The position numbers were made by a program, and so were the translations under genes. Under the pieces are notes generated by a model, which was not told the origin of the DNA, made no database searches, and saw only the letters and a program-made list of their open reading frames with translations. DNA of 64,000 nt from Macrobrachium rosenbergii (Eukaryota > Arthropoda > Malacostraca > Decapoda > Palaemonidae), in the NCBI RefSeq assembly GCF_040412425.1, contig NC_089743.1, positions 90,179,971 to 90,243,970 on the forward strand, written 5' to 3'. Position 1 is the first letter of the stretch; every line of letters starts with the position of its first letter. This document shows, piece after piece, positions 11,850 through 28,314 of this stretch.

Positions 11850-13653
11850 CTGTATATACCGGATATCCTTCGCTATGTGTAGTACATAAAAGCGACGTAT
11901 GTTTCCACAACAAGGAAATTGGAATTGAGTAACCAAGTAAGACTGGGAAATGAACTCCTACTAAAAAGCAGTAGCCACCGTTGTGTTCAAGTTTCAGATC
12001 AGACGCTTTTTGATAAAACATAATACATTTCACTGATGTTGAGAAATGATAATAATTTTTTCTTACGACGTTTATAACAAGAACTGTAACTTACTAGATT
12101 TTGTCTGGCTTAACTGCTGATTTTTCACCGCGCCTCCTATCTCCGACAGCACTTTATTAAAAATAATGATAAGACTAATCAAAATTACAGAGGAACAAGG
12201 AAAACAATAAGATTCGTTTCAAAACAATCCAGCTGGTTTGCCGACAGTCTCATAACCTTTCTCCCATCAAGGGGCTGACAATTTTGGTCTTTCTTCACTC
12301 GCTCCAGCCTCCTTTTTTATGCTTGTTTTTTCTAGTTTTGTATCGTGTCAGGGCCAGAAAAGAACAATAGGTAGTCCTTCCTATTGGTCTTTCACTCTCA
12401 AAAACATAAAAATCTAAAATGTCATCGGGAACTACTGCAAAGGCATTCAGTGATGCTCTTGTGTTCTTTTAATTGAGTGTGACGTTGAAAGAGAGCCGTT
12501 GTAAACAATAAAACAAATTATACAGTGTTCCTTGAGGTACTACTTGCTTAGGAAATATTCTTCTCCAAGTCACGGTTATGAATAACAATACGAATAACAG
12601 TGCTAAATTGGTTGACAAATAAAATAAGAGCCTTGAATAACGAATCAATAAAAGTTTTGTTTTCAAAGTCGAGTTACTCTTTGGTTTTTTGTGGGACCTT
12701 TACCACCTCTGCGTACTTTCATGTCCGTTACCGTCCCTATTCATCAACCACTGCATCTACCCACCATCTACTCTTCTGATGATTCATGTCCACGAGGCTT
12801 CTTCATCTACTTGCCCGGCAGCAATAGCCATTCATTCCAATTTTCCAATTACTGCCATTCCTACCTGGCCATCTTGAGTAATAACATTACGCCAGAAACA
12901 ACACTCAGGGGCTTGGCTAATTACCTGAGTGACTCATTAACCTTGCAGAAAGTAGATAGAGCCATCTGGTCAGAAAGCCTTCCATACCTCGTTGTCACAG
13001 GCGACCCGTTAATTCGATTTTAACCACAGTTATTCATATGATCTATGGCCCATATAAAACGTGGTTTTCTACAAGAGTAAACAGGTTGCCGCTAATTGGG
13101 CATAGGGAATAAGACATCATAACTAGTAGTGTTGGCCAGAGGCGGTTGAAACGCCTCCAGCCGTTCTGTTAACAAGATAACGAGGATGGTGAGAAAAAAA
13201 AGGAAAAAAATTTTACGACTCTATACCTGTTATAATTTAATTATGGCAAAACATTATTTTCTTTTTTTTAGATGGTTGATTTACAGATTTCTGCTTTACT
13301 TCGACGAACACAACGGTTAGCTTTTTCATGGGTCTTAGGACTCGTGCAAGTAGATAAGTCCTGAGCTACGCTGATAATCTTCTCGAACGCAACGAGTGAA
13401 GATTGGCGAGAAACCTAAATCAACCGAGGTGTCCAAGCTTTGCGACCTCAGGAGGGGAATGGGAGATGAACAGGGTCCATTTGTACATATTATCATAGCC
13501 AGCCAATTACCATGACTTCCGTTCTACACTCTCACCTTGGATTAGCAAGGGAAGCAAGGGCTCATTGCTGTAGATTATAATCATATTCCTCCATTTTCAT
13601 GTGGAATTTTGGAAGGTTCAAATATAGAATCAGTGCTTGGAGGTTTTAACATT
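11850..13653. other. unrecognised stretch
   Basis: The longest frame not explained by a repeat is 110 codons (12691-13023, +). It has no domain motif and a second frame of 62 codons overlaps it. I see no supported gene here. Confidence 0.4.
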
Positions 13654-13665
13654 CTCTACCATGGA

Positions 13666-13840
13666 AAAGTTAAGTAAACCTTAGTTTAACCAGAAGCACT
13701 GAGCTGATTAACAGCTCTCCTAGGGCTGGCCCGAAGGACTAGACTTATTTTACGTGGCTAAGAACCACTTATTTTACGTGGCTAAGAACCAGTTGGTTAC
13801 CTAGAAACGGGACCTACAGCTGATTGTGGAATCCGAACCA
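13666..13840 (-). mobile_element. SINE family A, 5'-truncated copy (A1)
   Basis: This carries the body and tail of the SINE seen complete at 45497 and 58415 (shared blocks: ctgagctgattaacagctct, cctagggctggccc, acgtggctaagaacca) but lacks the tRNA-derived head. It is flanked by a 12-bp target-site duplication with one mismatch (13654-13665, ctctaccatgga; 13841-13852, ctctaccttgga). Inside, a 24-bp segment is tandemly duplicated (13744-13767 and 13768-13791). Truncation at the 5' end plus a duplication fits LINE-type target-primed insertion. Confidence 0.88.
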
Positions 13841-13852
13841 CTCTACCTTGGA

Positions 13853-16369
<2,517 letters not shown>

Positions 16370-17970
16370 AAAGGCTCGAGGTGGGAAAATACCTTTCCTC
16401 TTTCTTGCTGGCATGTTCACCTCACTTGATATTAGCACCCAAGGTTGAATTTGCTTTCCCATCCCATGTAGGTGGAGCTTGTCTGATGGCCAGGCAGTAC
16501 CTCGAAGATAACGCTTTCCCATCTTGATGGCCATGTTCACAATACAGGGGGGTTAAATGACTCTCCTTGCAACTTCCACAGTTGTTGACTTGTTAGCCTT
16601 TGGATTTCTTCCATTTTCTTCATGACATGTTCAAAAGAACCAGTCTAGGGCAATACACCAATCCAGTTTATCTCAGTTCTGCTGGTTACATCCACGAGGA
16701 TTAAATACCTTTCCACCTCAGTTAATGTAACCCATTGTTATTTTTCTATATTCATGAGGTAGCTGAACACCCTTCCCATCTTGATGATATGCATGGAAAT
16801 ATCATGAGTGGGTATTGTTATAATCTGTGTTTTAATAGATATGTTTTAGAGGTAAACACTATACAGGTACTCGAGGAGGAGTCAATCTCCACGTTTTCAT
16901 CCGTGATGGTTATATTCGTGAGTGGTCAGATGCCTTTCTTAACCTTTGATGGCTGCAACCATTGGGACATATTTCCTGTTGGCTATTTGTTAAATACCTT
17001 TCCCCATTTTCTTAATGACGTACGTTTCATTGTTTTAACGTCTTGATTTTCCCTTTTCCTCTAAAAAAAACTATCGAATTTGGAGAGGGTTAAAAATATA
17101 CACTTTCCCGATCATTTAGAAAAACCGTGGGTTCTATACACTCAGGAGAGAGGTAAGATGGCTGGGCGTTCTCGAGGTGGAAAATACATTTCAAATCTTC
17201 TTTGTTGGCTACCTTCATGCAATATATTACGAGTGGTTAAAAACGTTTCTCTTGATGGCCATGGTCTCCCTTGATTGTTCAAAAGCCACCTTCTCGACTG
17301 TGTTAAATACCTTTTTCCACCTCCTTTATGCATCTCTCACTCCCTTCCATTGTGCTAAGGAGCGAGTCAAACACTTCCATCTTGACAGGTTTCTTTGATA
17401 GTTATGTAAACGCCTTTCTCTTAACCTTGATGGGCTACGTCGGGATCGCAAGCTAAACACCTTTCCCATTTTCAACCTCCTTGTGGTTAAATACCTTCCC
17501 ACATTTAGATGGATACGTGAGTTAAAAAATCTCCTTGATGGCTATATTAGAGATAAGCCTCCCGTCGCCTTGATCACTGTGTTAAATACCTTTCGCATCT
17601 CCTTAATGGTTGTGTTAAGGAGCTACGCTATGTGTGCAAACGAAGCAAATACCTCCCCAACCTCTTGCGATATTCACGCGTGAGTTAAAACCCTACCTCA
17701 TTTTTGATGGCCGCATGGGTTTAAAACCTTCCCACAACACGCTTGATGGCTATGTTCTCGAGGGTGTTACATACTTTTCCCCAACTCCTTGATGGCTACA
17801 GTCACGAGTGGGTTAAAAACGTTTCCCATCTCCTTGATAGATATATTCGTGATTGGGTAAAATACATTTCCCATCTCCTTAGTGGCCACACTAACGAGTG
17901 GGTTCCTTTTCCACATCCTCGAATGCTCCATTAAGGGAACGGTGGCGGTTAAGTAACTTTCCCATCTCCT
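16370..17970. repeat. degenerate ~45-bp satellite array
   Basis: Imperfect units follow the pattern gttaaatacctttcccat, ctccttgatggctatgttc, acgagtg. Where units are best preserved (about 17810-17900) two consecutive units are exactly 45 bp; elsewhere indels and substitutions blur the period. At 45 bp a frame repeats every 15 codons (for example WVKNVSHLLDRYIRD then WVKYISHLLSGHTNE at 17743-17934). Stops and frameshifts interrupt it throughout, so I treat the short frames (16735-17046, 17177-17398, 17743-17934) as satellite translations. Confidence 0.8.
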
Positions 17971-19855
<1,885 letters not shown>

Positions 19856-20401
19856 CAACACACAACTGTATATGATCATATTGTCTTTGGATCCTGAATA
19901 ATCAACCAGAAAACTTATAATTTACATATATGATCCTGATATGATCTCAGAAATTTAGAATTTATATATACATACATATATATATATATATATACATATA
20001 TACGCTTTTTTCCTTTATAATGGGTGTCTTCTGATTATCTTTTTTCACCCAAGCTGATGCTTTCGCCCACTCAAACCTCGTCCGACAAGTGAGCAGGCTG
20101 ACCAGAACTAAGCCAAGTTAAAGAAAAAAAACAATTGGCTTTTTATGATAGTTTTCTATTTCTAAGTCAGAATATCACTCTAATAAGACTTGTCATACCC
20201 GAACGTTCCGAGAGCCTTCGCTAGAATTCCCCATAATATCAAACTAATTTGCAAGTTATTCTATGAAAAATCGGTCGTTTGTCAGCTGCCAAGGTTAGTG
20301 GCGACAAATTCTATACTTCCATAAACGTGCACTGTAAATAACACGGAGGTTTTATTAAATTAAACCTCATTGAATATTAATATTGACTTCCGTAAACTCA
20401 G

Positions 20402-20820
20402 ACTTAGTAAATAAACTCTCTTAAAAACTTCATGTAATTTATAGTAAACTCCCTTTCTTATCACAAAAACTTCATGTGATTTATAGTAATAAACTCCCTT
20501 ACTTTATCACAAAAGCTTCATGTAATTTATAGTAAATAAACTGCCTTATTTTATCACAAAAACTTCATGTAATTTGTAGTAAATAAACTCCCTTACTTTA
20601 TCACAAAAACTTCATGTAATTTATAGTAAATAAACTCCCTTACTTTATCACAAAAACTTCATGTAATTTATAGTAAATAAACTCCCTTACTTTATCACAA
20701 AAACTTCATGTAATTTATATAGTAATTAATAGTAAAGTAAATAAACTCCTTTCATGTAACTTATATAACAAAAAAACTTCATGTAATAAAGTACTCCCTT
20801 ACTTTATAATAAAAACGTCA
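20402..20820. repeat. 47-bp minisatellite, ~8-9 copies
   Basis: Units read acttcatgtaatttatagta, then aataaactcccttacttt, then atcacaaaa. The central copies (about 20511-20745) are nearly identical at 47 bp; outer copies have lost 2-6 bp or are rearranged. The unit is AT-rich and encodes nothing. Confidence 0.92.
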
Positions 20821-21986
20821 TTAATTCTATCTGCATAAAAACTAACATTTTACACATTTCAACATAGGAGTATTTCATTATAAATCTACTCATACGCCTG
20901 AAGACCATAAAAAAAAGAATGTTCAACGCATCAGTATACACTTTGTAATTAGGAAAGGAAGATATTAATTACTTTTCGTGGTTTTTCTCACCACAGGTAA
21001 GAGGGAAACTGATCCCGGTCATAGATTTCACCGTTTAAAAAAAAACGACCATAACCGATTTTCATTTATTTTCAATTATCGATTTTAACCTGCCTGCTCA
21101 ACAGGTGCCTATTTTCCTGTCAGAGTGTAGCCGTGAGCACTGTTACGTAGGGGAGAAACCCCTGATTGATTTTATGGTTTAAGGTAAACGGGGAAACAAA
21201 AACAAAGCAAAAAATAAGATCTAATATCTTTTCTCCTGTTATTCTCATTTATAAAGGTTTTTTTTTGTTTGCAAATGGATAATGAAAAGAGGAGAAAGCA
21301 GAAGAGAGAAGAATTTTCTGACCTGGACATAGACTTCAAGATTTTTTCTTTTTGGGAAACACGTTTTTAGAGATATTGGTTCTCCTTTTTTATACCATCC
21401 GAATGACCCTGGCAGTTATGACGTCAGATAACACATAATAAATCAATTGCACAACCTTCCCAATCGATGCCTTCTTCAAAACAAACATCTGGGACTGTTC
21501 AATAACATACAACCCAAATTCCTACACAAAAAACGAGAGTATGACACCGCTAAAATTTCATTCACCGCAGTGGCAAAAAGATAATTATTACCACTGTTAA
21601 TTTCAGGTGCAATGTTCACATCATATTCTCATCTTCAATAATACGCGTACGCAAGTGAAGATTTGTCTAATCAACACGAACCGACTCCTCCTCTCCTCTC
21701 CTTCAGCGACATAATTGCGGTCGTGATTCTGCGGTTTGACCTTCAGACACCTAGCTGGAACATTCCTCTCCATATGGTAGTCTGCTATTTGAACGAATTC
21801 TTATCTATCTATCTATCTACATTTTTTATCTATTAATCTGTTTATCTATCTGTTTATATACAATTAAGTTCGCTTGCCTAACAAACTGTTGTGATTAGAA
21901 AATGCGTTGACACAAATACTTACACTTGTTGAGACAGATAGGCAATCGCAAACTGACAGAAACGTGCGGACACATATCAGCATCAA
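20821..21986. other. unrecognised stretch
   Basis: No gene seen. Confidence 0.45.
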
Positions 21987-21987
21987 T

Positions 21988-22080
21988 CTATCTATTCTTC
22001 CGTCTATCTGTCTATCTATCTGTCTATCTACCTATCTATCTATCTATCTATCTACATATGTGTGTGTGTGTGTGTATATA
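21988..22080. repeat. (CTAT/CTGT)n tract followed by TG/TA
   Basis: A tetranucleotide tract abuts a short TG/TA run. It sits at the left edge of interspersed family D copy 1. A shorter CTAT tract (39388-39402) sits at the same edge of copy D2, so it may be part of the element's end. Confidence 0.9.
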
Positions 22081-22492
22081 TACAAAAGTGAATGTTGTAC
22101 ATTTGTTTGTCCACTATAGAAATCCGAACCGCTTGACAGACCCAGACAAAATTTTACACACGGCCTCTATGTCACTCCGAAAAGGTTTTTAACTCAAAAT
22201 CAAACCCTTACCCCGTGACAGACATACAAACACAGACAAAACAAATGAAATTTTCGTTTTGACGCCACCTTTTCCATCAGTTTTCTAGGCTTATTCTCAT
22301 TTTTCACCTGACACTTCACCTCTTCTTCTGGTGCTGCAAGAAGTATGATTAACCTACAACAATAAATCCCTTATAACATCAATTTTTGATCAGATTTACG
22401 TGGATTTTGATCATAATTTATGATATTAATTAATATAATTGTTTATTACCTCGATAAAATCTAAACTGAAAACCTAAATCGATCATTTCTTG
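22081..22492 (+). mobile_element. interspersed family D, copy 1
   Basis: Aligns by eye with 39403-39822 (same strand) and 31354-31703 (opposite strand). Shared blocks in order: tttgtccRctatagaaatc, aaccgcttgacagac, gctcaaaatcaaaccc, gattaacctRcaacaataaa, gtttattaYctcgataaaat. No coding capacity or terminal repeat is evident and the class is unknown. The orientation label is arbitrary. Confidence 0.8.
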
Positions 22493-23294
22493 CCGAGTCC
22501 GTGCATTCGTAGTAGTAGCTAAGCAAGACGATTTCAGCCAGCAGAAACCACCACCAAACTCTCTCTCTCTCTCAAACACTTTGGAGTGAACTCTATCTCT
22601 ATCTGTGAGGTTTATTATTAAATTATTACCTAGAGAGAAGAACAACAATTTACAATGCAAAAAAAAGTGGAAGGCAGCGTCTGCATAAGGATCGAAAAAA
22701 CATACTCGACATCTGGCAACCGCTTCATCATGTTAAAAGTGCTAATCACAAGTCATTTGCCCTGCCCGTTCATACATATGATTGAAGACGTTATATGATA
22801 TTATAATAAGGAAATAAACACATTCCCTTTTCGTGTACGGTGTTAAAATGGTCCTACATACGATCCTACGTCATTTATTACGTGATCAACATCGTGTAGG
22901 AAGAACATGTTGTTGGCCGTGCTGGAATAATCGAAATATCACGCTGGAACTCAGTGGTTGACGGTTGGAATTAATTATCGTGCAAATTCGCTAAACACTT
23001 TATTCCATAGGGAAGATAAGTTTCTTTTCACGTTGCTTGGTACTAATTACCAGGAGGATAATGACTGAAAATTCTAAATTAAAACTTTACAGGAATGTAG
23101 ATCATTACATTTGGAAATTTTTTCTGAAAGACACTTGGAGGGTAAATGTATCAGATGCAAATAGGGTTTAAATTAAGAAATCCAATGAAAAGCTCTCTTT
23201 AATGTTTGTTAAGAACACGAACAATTTCGAACTTCATATTTTTCTGGAATGGATGGGCAATAATATACTTTTATTTGGAAGGTAACCTGATTTT

Positions 23295-23296
<2 letters not shown>
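22493..23296. other. unrecognised stretch
   Basis: No gene seen. A short CT run lies at 22560-22573. Confidence 0.45.

Positions 23297-23374
<78 letters not shown>
23297..23374. repeat. (GA)n microsatellite
   Basis: About 39 GA units. Confidence 0.97.
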
Positions 23375-23375
<1 letters not shown>

Positions 23376-24016
23376 GCTGATAAAACATATTTCAGTCACT
23401 GAATCCCAGTTTCAGTACCAGCATGATTTTTTGTGACGAGATATATCAATGAATTAAAGACAAACGATTTATTTATTTCGCCTTTTCAAAACACTTGACG
23501 CTATAAAATTAGCTTCTGAATTTTATACGATAAAAAACATCAGTTCTCCTTTAAGCCTGTTTATAAATCCAACGAGTCTTTCCCTTCTGTCTACTACATT
23601 CATCATCATTCAAAATGAACGAACATTCATACCAATCAAGAGTAACAGGCTGCTGGCACGAAAAGCGAGGATCAACAGGATGAAATACTTATTTGTGAAA
23701 AAGGGTTACCACTTAATTGAAAATTCCTATTTTCCTTCCGTAGTTCGAATGATGAAAGAATAAAAGCTTATATAATCTTTCCTCTCTCTGGCTTCCTCCT
23801 TATCAGTGACATCGCCTCTTGACAGAGGGACAAGCGTTCGATCCCCAAACAGGACGGAGAGAGAAACGTTGAATGGTGTGGGTCGCAGCAGGGATGGAGA
23901 GAGGAGTTAGAGAAATTAAAAGAGAGATAGAACGTAACACATGATTGACCGGTATTCCGTCAAATTTGGACCGTCATATGATTAACGAGGTAATCTCCTA
24001 TATATAAGTTCTTAAA

Positions 24017-24019
<3 letters not shown>
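23375..24019. other. unrecognised stretch
   Basis: No gene seen. A B-box-like string (GTTCGATCCCC) lies at about 23847 on the plus strand, but no convincing A box accompanies it. Confidence 0.4.

Positions 24020-24057
<38 letters not shown>
24020..24057. repeat. (CT)n microsatellite
   Basis: About 19 CT units. Confidence 0.97.
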
Positions 24058-24532
<475 letters not shown>

Positions 24533-24621
24533 CTAATACACACACACACAAGTAACGCATTAAACTGTTTCCTGTAACGGTGGTTGAGTCAAGAGAAATA
24601 AGGCTATACACACAAATACAA

Positions 24622-24627
<6 letters not shown>

Positions 24628-24688
<61 letters not shown>

Positions 24689-24704
24689 TGTGTGTGTGTG
24701 TGTA
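24628..24704. repeat. (TA)n-(TG)n tract at a SINE tail
   Basis: The TA run ends in (TG)n and directly abuts the 3' tail of the minus-strand SINE B copy at 24708-24945. Confidence 0.95.
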
Positions 24705-24707
24705 CGT

Positions 24708-24945
24708 ATAAAATATTTTATTCACACCGTGATTTATATGCAATCATGAAGCTACAAATGTCGCTTAACATCAAACTCACGCTGCCTCGGGAATATCCCC
24801 GATGGGGAATTATCACCGAAGGGGAATTTTTTTTTTTTTATGAGTGATAAATGGACTGGTACTGCAGAGTCTCGAACCCACGACACAGATACTTATCCAG
24901 CGACTCCAATCGACGTTCTACCCACTGAGCTATCAAGAGAGGTAT
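24708..24945 (-). mobile_element. SINE family B, full-length copy (B1)
   Basis: On the minus strand the head carries a clear Pol III A box (TAGCTCAGTGGG, 24921-24932) and B box (GGGTTCGAGACT, 24868-24879), so it is tRNA-derived. After an A-rich linker the body holds ttccccttcgg. The tail reads gtagcttcatgattgcatat and runs into the TA/TG tract on its left. It shares tail and linker with the copies at 44262 and 46305. The anticodon-side sequence does not fold as a true tRNA. Confidence 0.85.
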
Positions 24946-26129
24946 GTATGCATGTATACGTGCGTGTAACTATGTGTGTGCGTGTGTGAACATTATAATG
25001 ACTGCCCACTGATTTATGCTATCAAATAACACTAAATGTTAGTTCAACTGAGTGATGAAGCCAAATCATTAAGATACAGTCTATCGTAGATATTTATAAT
25101 TACACATCTTTGTTTTATCTGACATGCTTGTAGTTCTCACTTGTGCTAAATTATTACTCACCGAATATTAAACGTATCATTACAAATTACAATAATTGGT
25201 CTCAAGCACCGATGATTGCTACTTTTTAGCCTTTCTAGTTATGGCGCTTGGTTCAAAGATATTTGCAGAATTGAACAGCTGTCAATAGCGTATATACTCA
25301 TGTGATGATAATAAATTTTGCTACTCGTAGAAGGTCATATATACAACGGTAACTGTTTAAATAAACGGTACCTTCCATTCAGATAAATAAAATCGAAATA
25401 GCAGTATCATTTCTTTTAAAATTTGAAGGAGGTTTTGAGGTGTATCGTTAGACTTGCTTAAAAATTAAACATTTCGTTCATTGTACTAAATATATAATAA
25501 GGGTTCCACTTTTATCATCGTATTAAGTGTCTCTGATATATAAAACACCACTAATTATTGCACGTTGCTCATTTGATACTGAATAATCCTGTCTTTCGTT
25601 TTCATACAAGACATCTTTAACTCAGGTATAGATACTCTTTGAAATTTCCTAAAATATGTTTTGATCCCAAAACATAAATCAGTTAAATTCCACAAAGCTT
25701 TAATCGTTATTAGAGCATTCATAATTCTGCCAAAACTTTTATTCGTTATTAGAATTCTATTAAATCATTATTTCTCACAAAACTTAAATCGTTATTTAGT
25801 CATTTGCATAATTCTGACAAGACATTCATTTTTAAATAAAAAAAAATCGAAGAGAAGAGGTATGAAAAATGTTTCAATATAACATTGTGGACGAGCAAGC
25901 ATTCATTTAATGTCAATATACTGTATGTTCATAAGAAGACGATTTTAATGATGATTGCATTTATGGCTCTCAGCAGATCGCTCTCTTCGGCAGTTTTCAC
26001 TTTTTTTCTCCTCACTTGCAATTGATTAAAAATGACTTTTCCAGTCGCAGAAGACAATGCGACTTTGCATAGTTCGTGATCGGGAAATTTCTAGAGGGAA
26101 ATTTGAAAATAAAATTCCATTATACTCAC
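24946..26129. other. unrecognised AT-rich stretch
   Basis: No gene seen. The region around 25660-25870 has loosely repeated strings (aatcgttattagaattct type), too diverged to call an array. Confidence 0.4.
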
Positions 26130-26137
26130 ATATATAC

Positions 26138-26191
<54 letters not shown>
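26130..26191. repeat. (TA)n microsatellite at a SINE tail
   Basis: TA run with TATG/TATAC interruptions. Its right edge grades into the tail of SINE C copy 1. Confidence 0.95.
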
Positions 26192-26201
<10 letters not shown>

Positions 26202-26350
26202 TTATATAAAAGAAGAGAGACAGAGCATTTATTAGCACATTTACCAACAACACGTATTTTTGGACGAGGTTCCGCTGAAAGTCTCGAAGCCGAAGGAGAA
26301 ATAAATGAAGAACATTTATTTCTTTGATAGGACTCGAATAGTAGAGTATA
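26192..26350 (-). mobile_element. SINE family C, copy 1
   Basis: Read on the minus strand this contains a degenerate B box (ATTCGAGTCCT), then a body with AAATGAAGAA-type sequence and the block ctttcag. The tail passes into (TA)n. It matches 27069-27215 over the body (tgaaagYctcgaa and gaaaYaaatgaRgaa on the plus strand). The A box is not clear in this copy. Confidence 0.6.
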
Positions 26351-26376
26351 TAAAAAGCATCGCATGTTAGTGAAAT

Positions 26377-26381
<5 letters not shown>

Positions 26382-26450
<69 letters not shown>
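26382..26450. repeat. (GA)n microsatellite
   Basis: About 34 GA units, just upstream of the SINE C1 head. Confidence 0.97.
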
Positions 26451-26457
<7 letters not shown>

Positions 26458-26697
26458 AGAAAACGAAAAATGATCTTTTAATTATCATCCAGAGAAGTGA
26501 ATTATTACAACAGAGTCCTCAGAAAAGGACTCGATAATCGGTAAACTTTATTCCTCTATTACACTGTAATCAAAATTAATGATCTGTTGCACACGAATTT
26601 GTGTTGATTTATTATCAATGAAAGTCTAACTAATTATGGTTATATGTATATATATACGAGCTTGAGGGCGTGTATACGCTATAGTAGAATATATACG

Positions 26698-26945
26698 GCC
26701 TGTCATGTCTATATATTATCCCTATCCCGTACCTACTACCCGTCTCACCTGGACGGACAAACAGGTTTGCAAGAGGAGGGTTGATGTCATGTCTCCCTAA
26801 CCTTCCTATCCCCTGCTACCCTGGTCCCCAACCAGGGTGGACAAACAGGTTTGCAAGAGGAGGGTGGATGTGCCATGTCTCCCTCCTATCATCCCAATAT
26901 CCTACCTAGCCTTCTCCCAACAGGTTTGACAAACAAGGAAGATCA
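26698..26945. repeat. 83-bp tandem repeat, ~2.5 copies
   Basis: The block ggacaaacaggtttgcaaga followed by ggaggg and catgtctccct recurs at a spacing of 83 bp (26755 and 26838). A partial third copy reads acaggtttgacaaac near 26920. GC content is above that of the surroundings. Confidence 0.88.
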
Positions 26946-26952
26946 ACGTTTT

Positions 26953-27011
26953 ATTATATATATATATATATATATATAAGAACGATATATATATATATAT
27001 ACATATATACA

Positions 27012-27068
<57 letters not shown>
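26953..27068. repeat. (TA)n tracts at a SINE tail
   Basis: Three TA runs are separated by short spacers. The last (27013-27068) ends exactly where SINE C copy 2 begins. Confidence 0.95.
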
Positions 27069-27070
<2 letters not shown>

Positions 27071-27215
27071 CTCGATTTTCGAATACATTAATAAACTGAT
27101 TCCAATGAAAGCCTCGAATTCCCAGAGGAAACAAATGAGGAAGTTCTTACCACGTTAGACTCGAGCCCAAACTTATTGGAAGACTGAATTCAGAAATAAC
27201 ACCAAGTGCTAAGAA
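27069..27215 (-). mobile_element. SINE family C, copy 2
   Basis: The minus strand has an A-box-like TAGCACTTGG upstream of a B-box-like GGGCTCGAGTCT. The body matches 26192-26350, and the tail runs into (TA)n. I infer a tRNA-derived SINE; the head is diverged, so family assignment is moderate. Confidence 0.62.
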
Positions 27216-27339
27216 GATAGATATTTCACTTCTTATGCACGGGTAGTTATCTTGGAAAATACAGTATACTGCAAAGACGGGAATGCATAGTAGTGATCCT
27301 GTTGGATGCAGAGTAGTAATAAAATCATACACGCAAGCT

Positions 27340-27731
27340 GGAATGTTATAAAATCATCTCAATTTAACATTTCTGAGTCAGGATCATTATAATTAATGCA
27401 GTTAAATCTTATATGTTATAAAATCATCTCAATTTCGCAACTTGACATTTCTGAAAGTCAGGTTCACTATAAATAATATAGTCAAATCTTATATGTTATA
27501 AAATCATCTCAATTTCGCAATTTAACAATTCTGAGTCAGGTTCACTATAAATAATATAGTCAAATCATACATGTTACAAAATCATCTCAATTTCGCAATT
27601 TCACATTTCTGAGAGTCAGGATCACTATAAATAATGTAGTCAAATCTTATATGTTATAAAATCATCTCAATTTCGCAATTTAACATTTCTGAGAGTCAGG
27701 ACCACTATAAGTAATATAGTCAAATCTTATG
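27340..27731. repeat. 70-82-bp tandem array, five copies
   Basis: The block atgttataaaatcatctcaa recurs at about 27342, 27412, 27492, 27571 (ttacaaaat variant) and 27651, each time followed by cgcaattt, catttctgag and agtcagg. The first copy is shorter by about 10 bp. Confidence 0.92.
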
Positions 27732-28314
27732 TTAGTTCATGTGCTCTGCTTGCAATAACTGAATCCTTCCATTTTCTTCAGTGTTTTCATTTTATCCTTC
27801 CCCGCTTTACTACAAAACTTGTGACTAGTTGTTAATACTGAAGGGAAATTATGCAAATCAAATCGGCGGGTGAAGAACAAAATGGCAACTGATTTCTTTA
27901 TAATCATATGTATATTGTTAGCACTAATTCCCGCACCATTAATTTTCAGTTTAATGATGTGCCAATAACTTTCAAGGCAGTGTCCGTTAGAAATTTTTCC
28001 AGCGTGTGCATGTCTTACCCACTACTTCAGCACAGGTTCACTTTCTTCAGGAATGCAGCTATCAGTAAGCTTTAATGAGCGGGGGTCGGGAAAGGGTTAA
28101 GAATGTTTTGTAACCGGTTTTACTGTCCCGCGACTAGGCACTTTTCCCGTTGCTGTTTGCCTAATAATTGCTTTATATAACCAGCTCTAAACTTGCAATT
28201 TGGATATGTCGTTACTGCATACTGTTTCTCTGAGTAATGTTGATGTTTGAAGTATTGACTGTTGTTTATGATTATGAACTCATTTTCTGCTGGTTTTTAG
28301 GTCGTTCTCGGTGT
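27732..28314. other. unrecognised stretch, possible LINE 3' flank
   Basis: This lies immediately 3' of the minus-strand LINE relic and may hold its 3' untranslated region. I cannot match it to the 3' part of LINE 2. Confidence 0.35.

Noticed and set aside
12691..13023. 110-codon plus-strand frame
   Set aside because: No domain, overlapped by another frame, and no polyadenylation or splice support.
24840..24945. Candidate tRNA gene (clear A and B boxes, minus strand)
   Set aside because: Acceptor and anticodon stems do not pair, and the sequence continues into a SINE body and tail shared with other copies.
27340..27731. CRISPR-like array of spaced repeats
   Set aside because: The conserved and variable parts are continuous tandem units rather than identical short repeats with unique spacers, and the DNA is eukaryotic.
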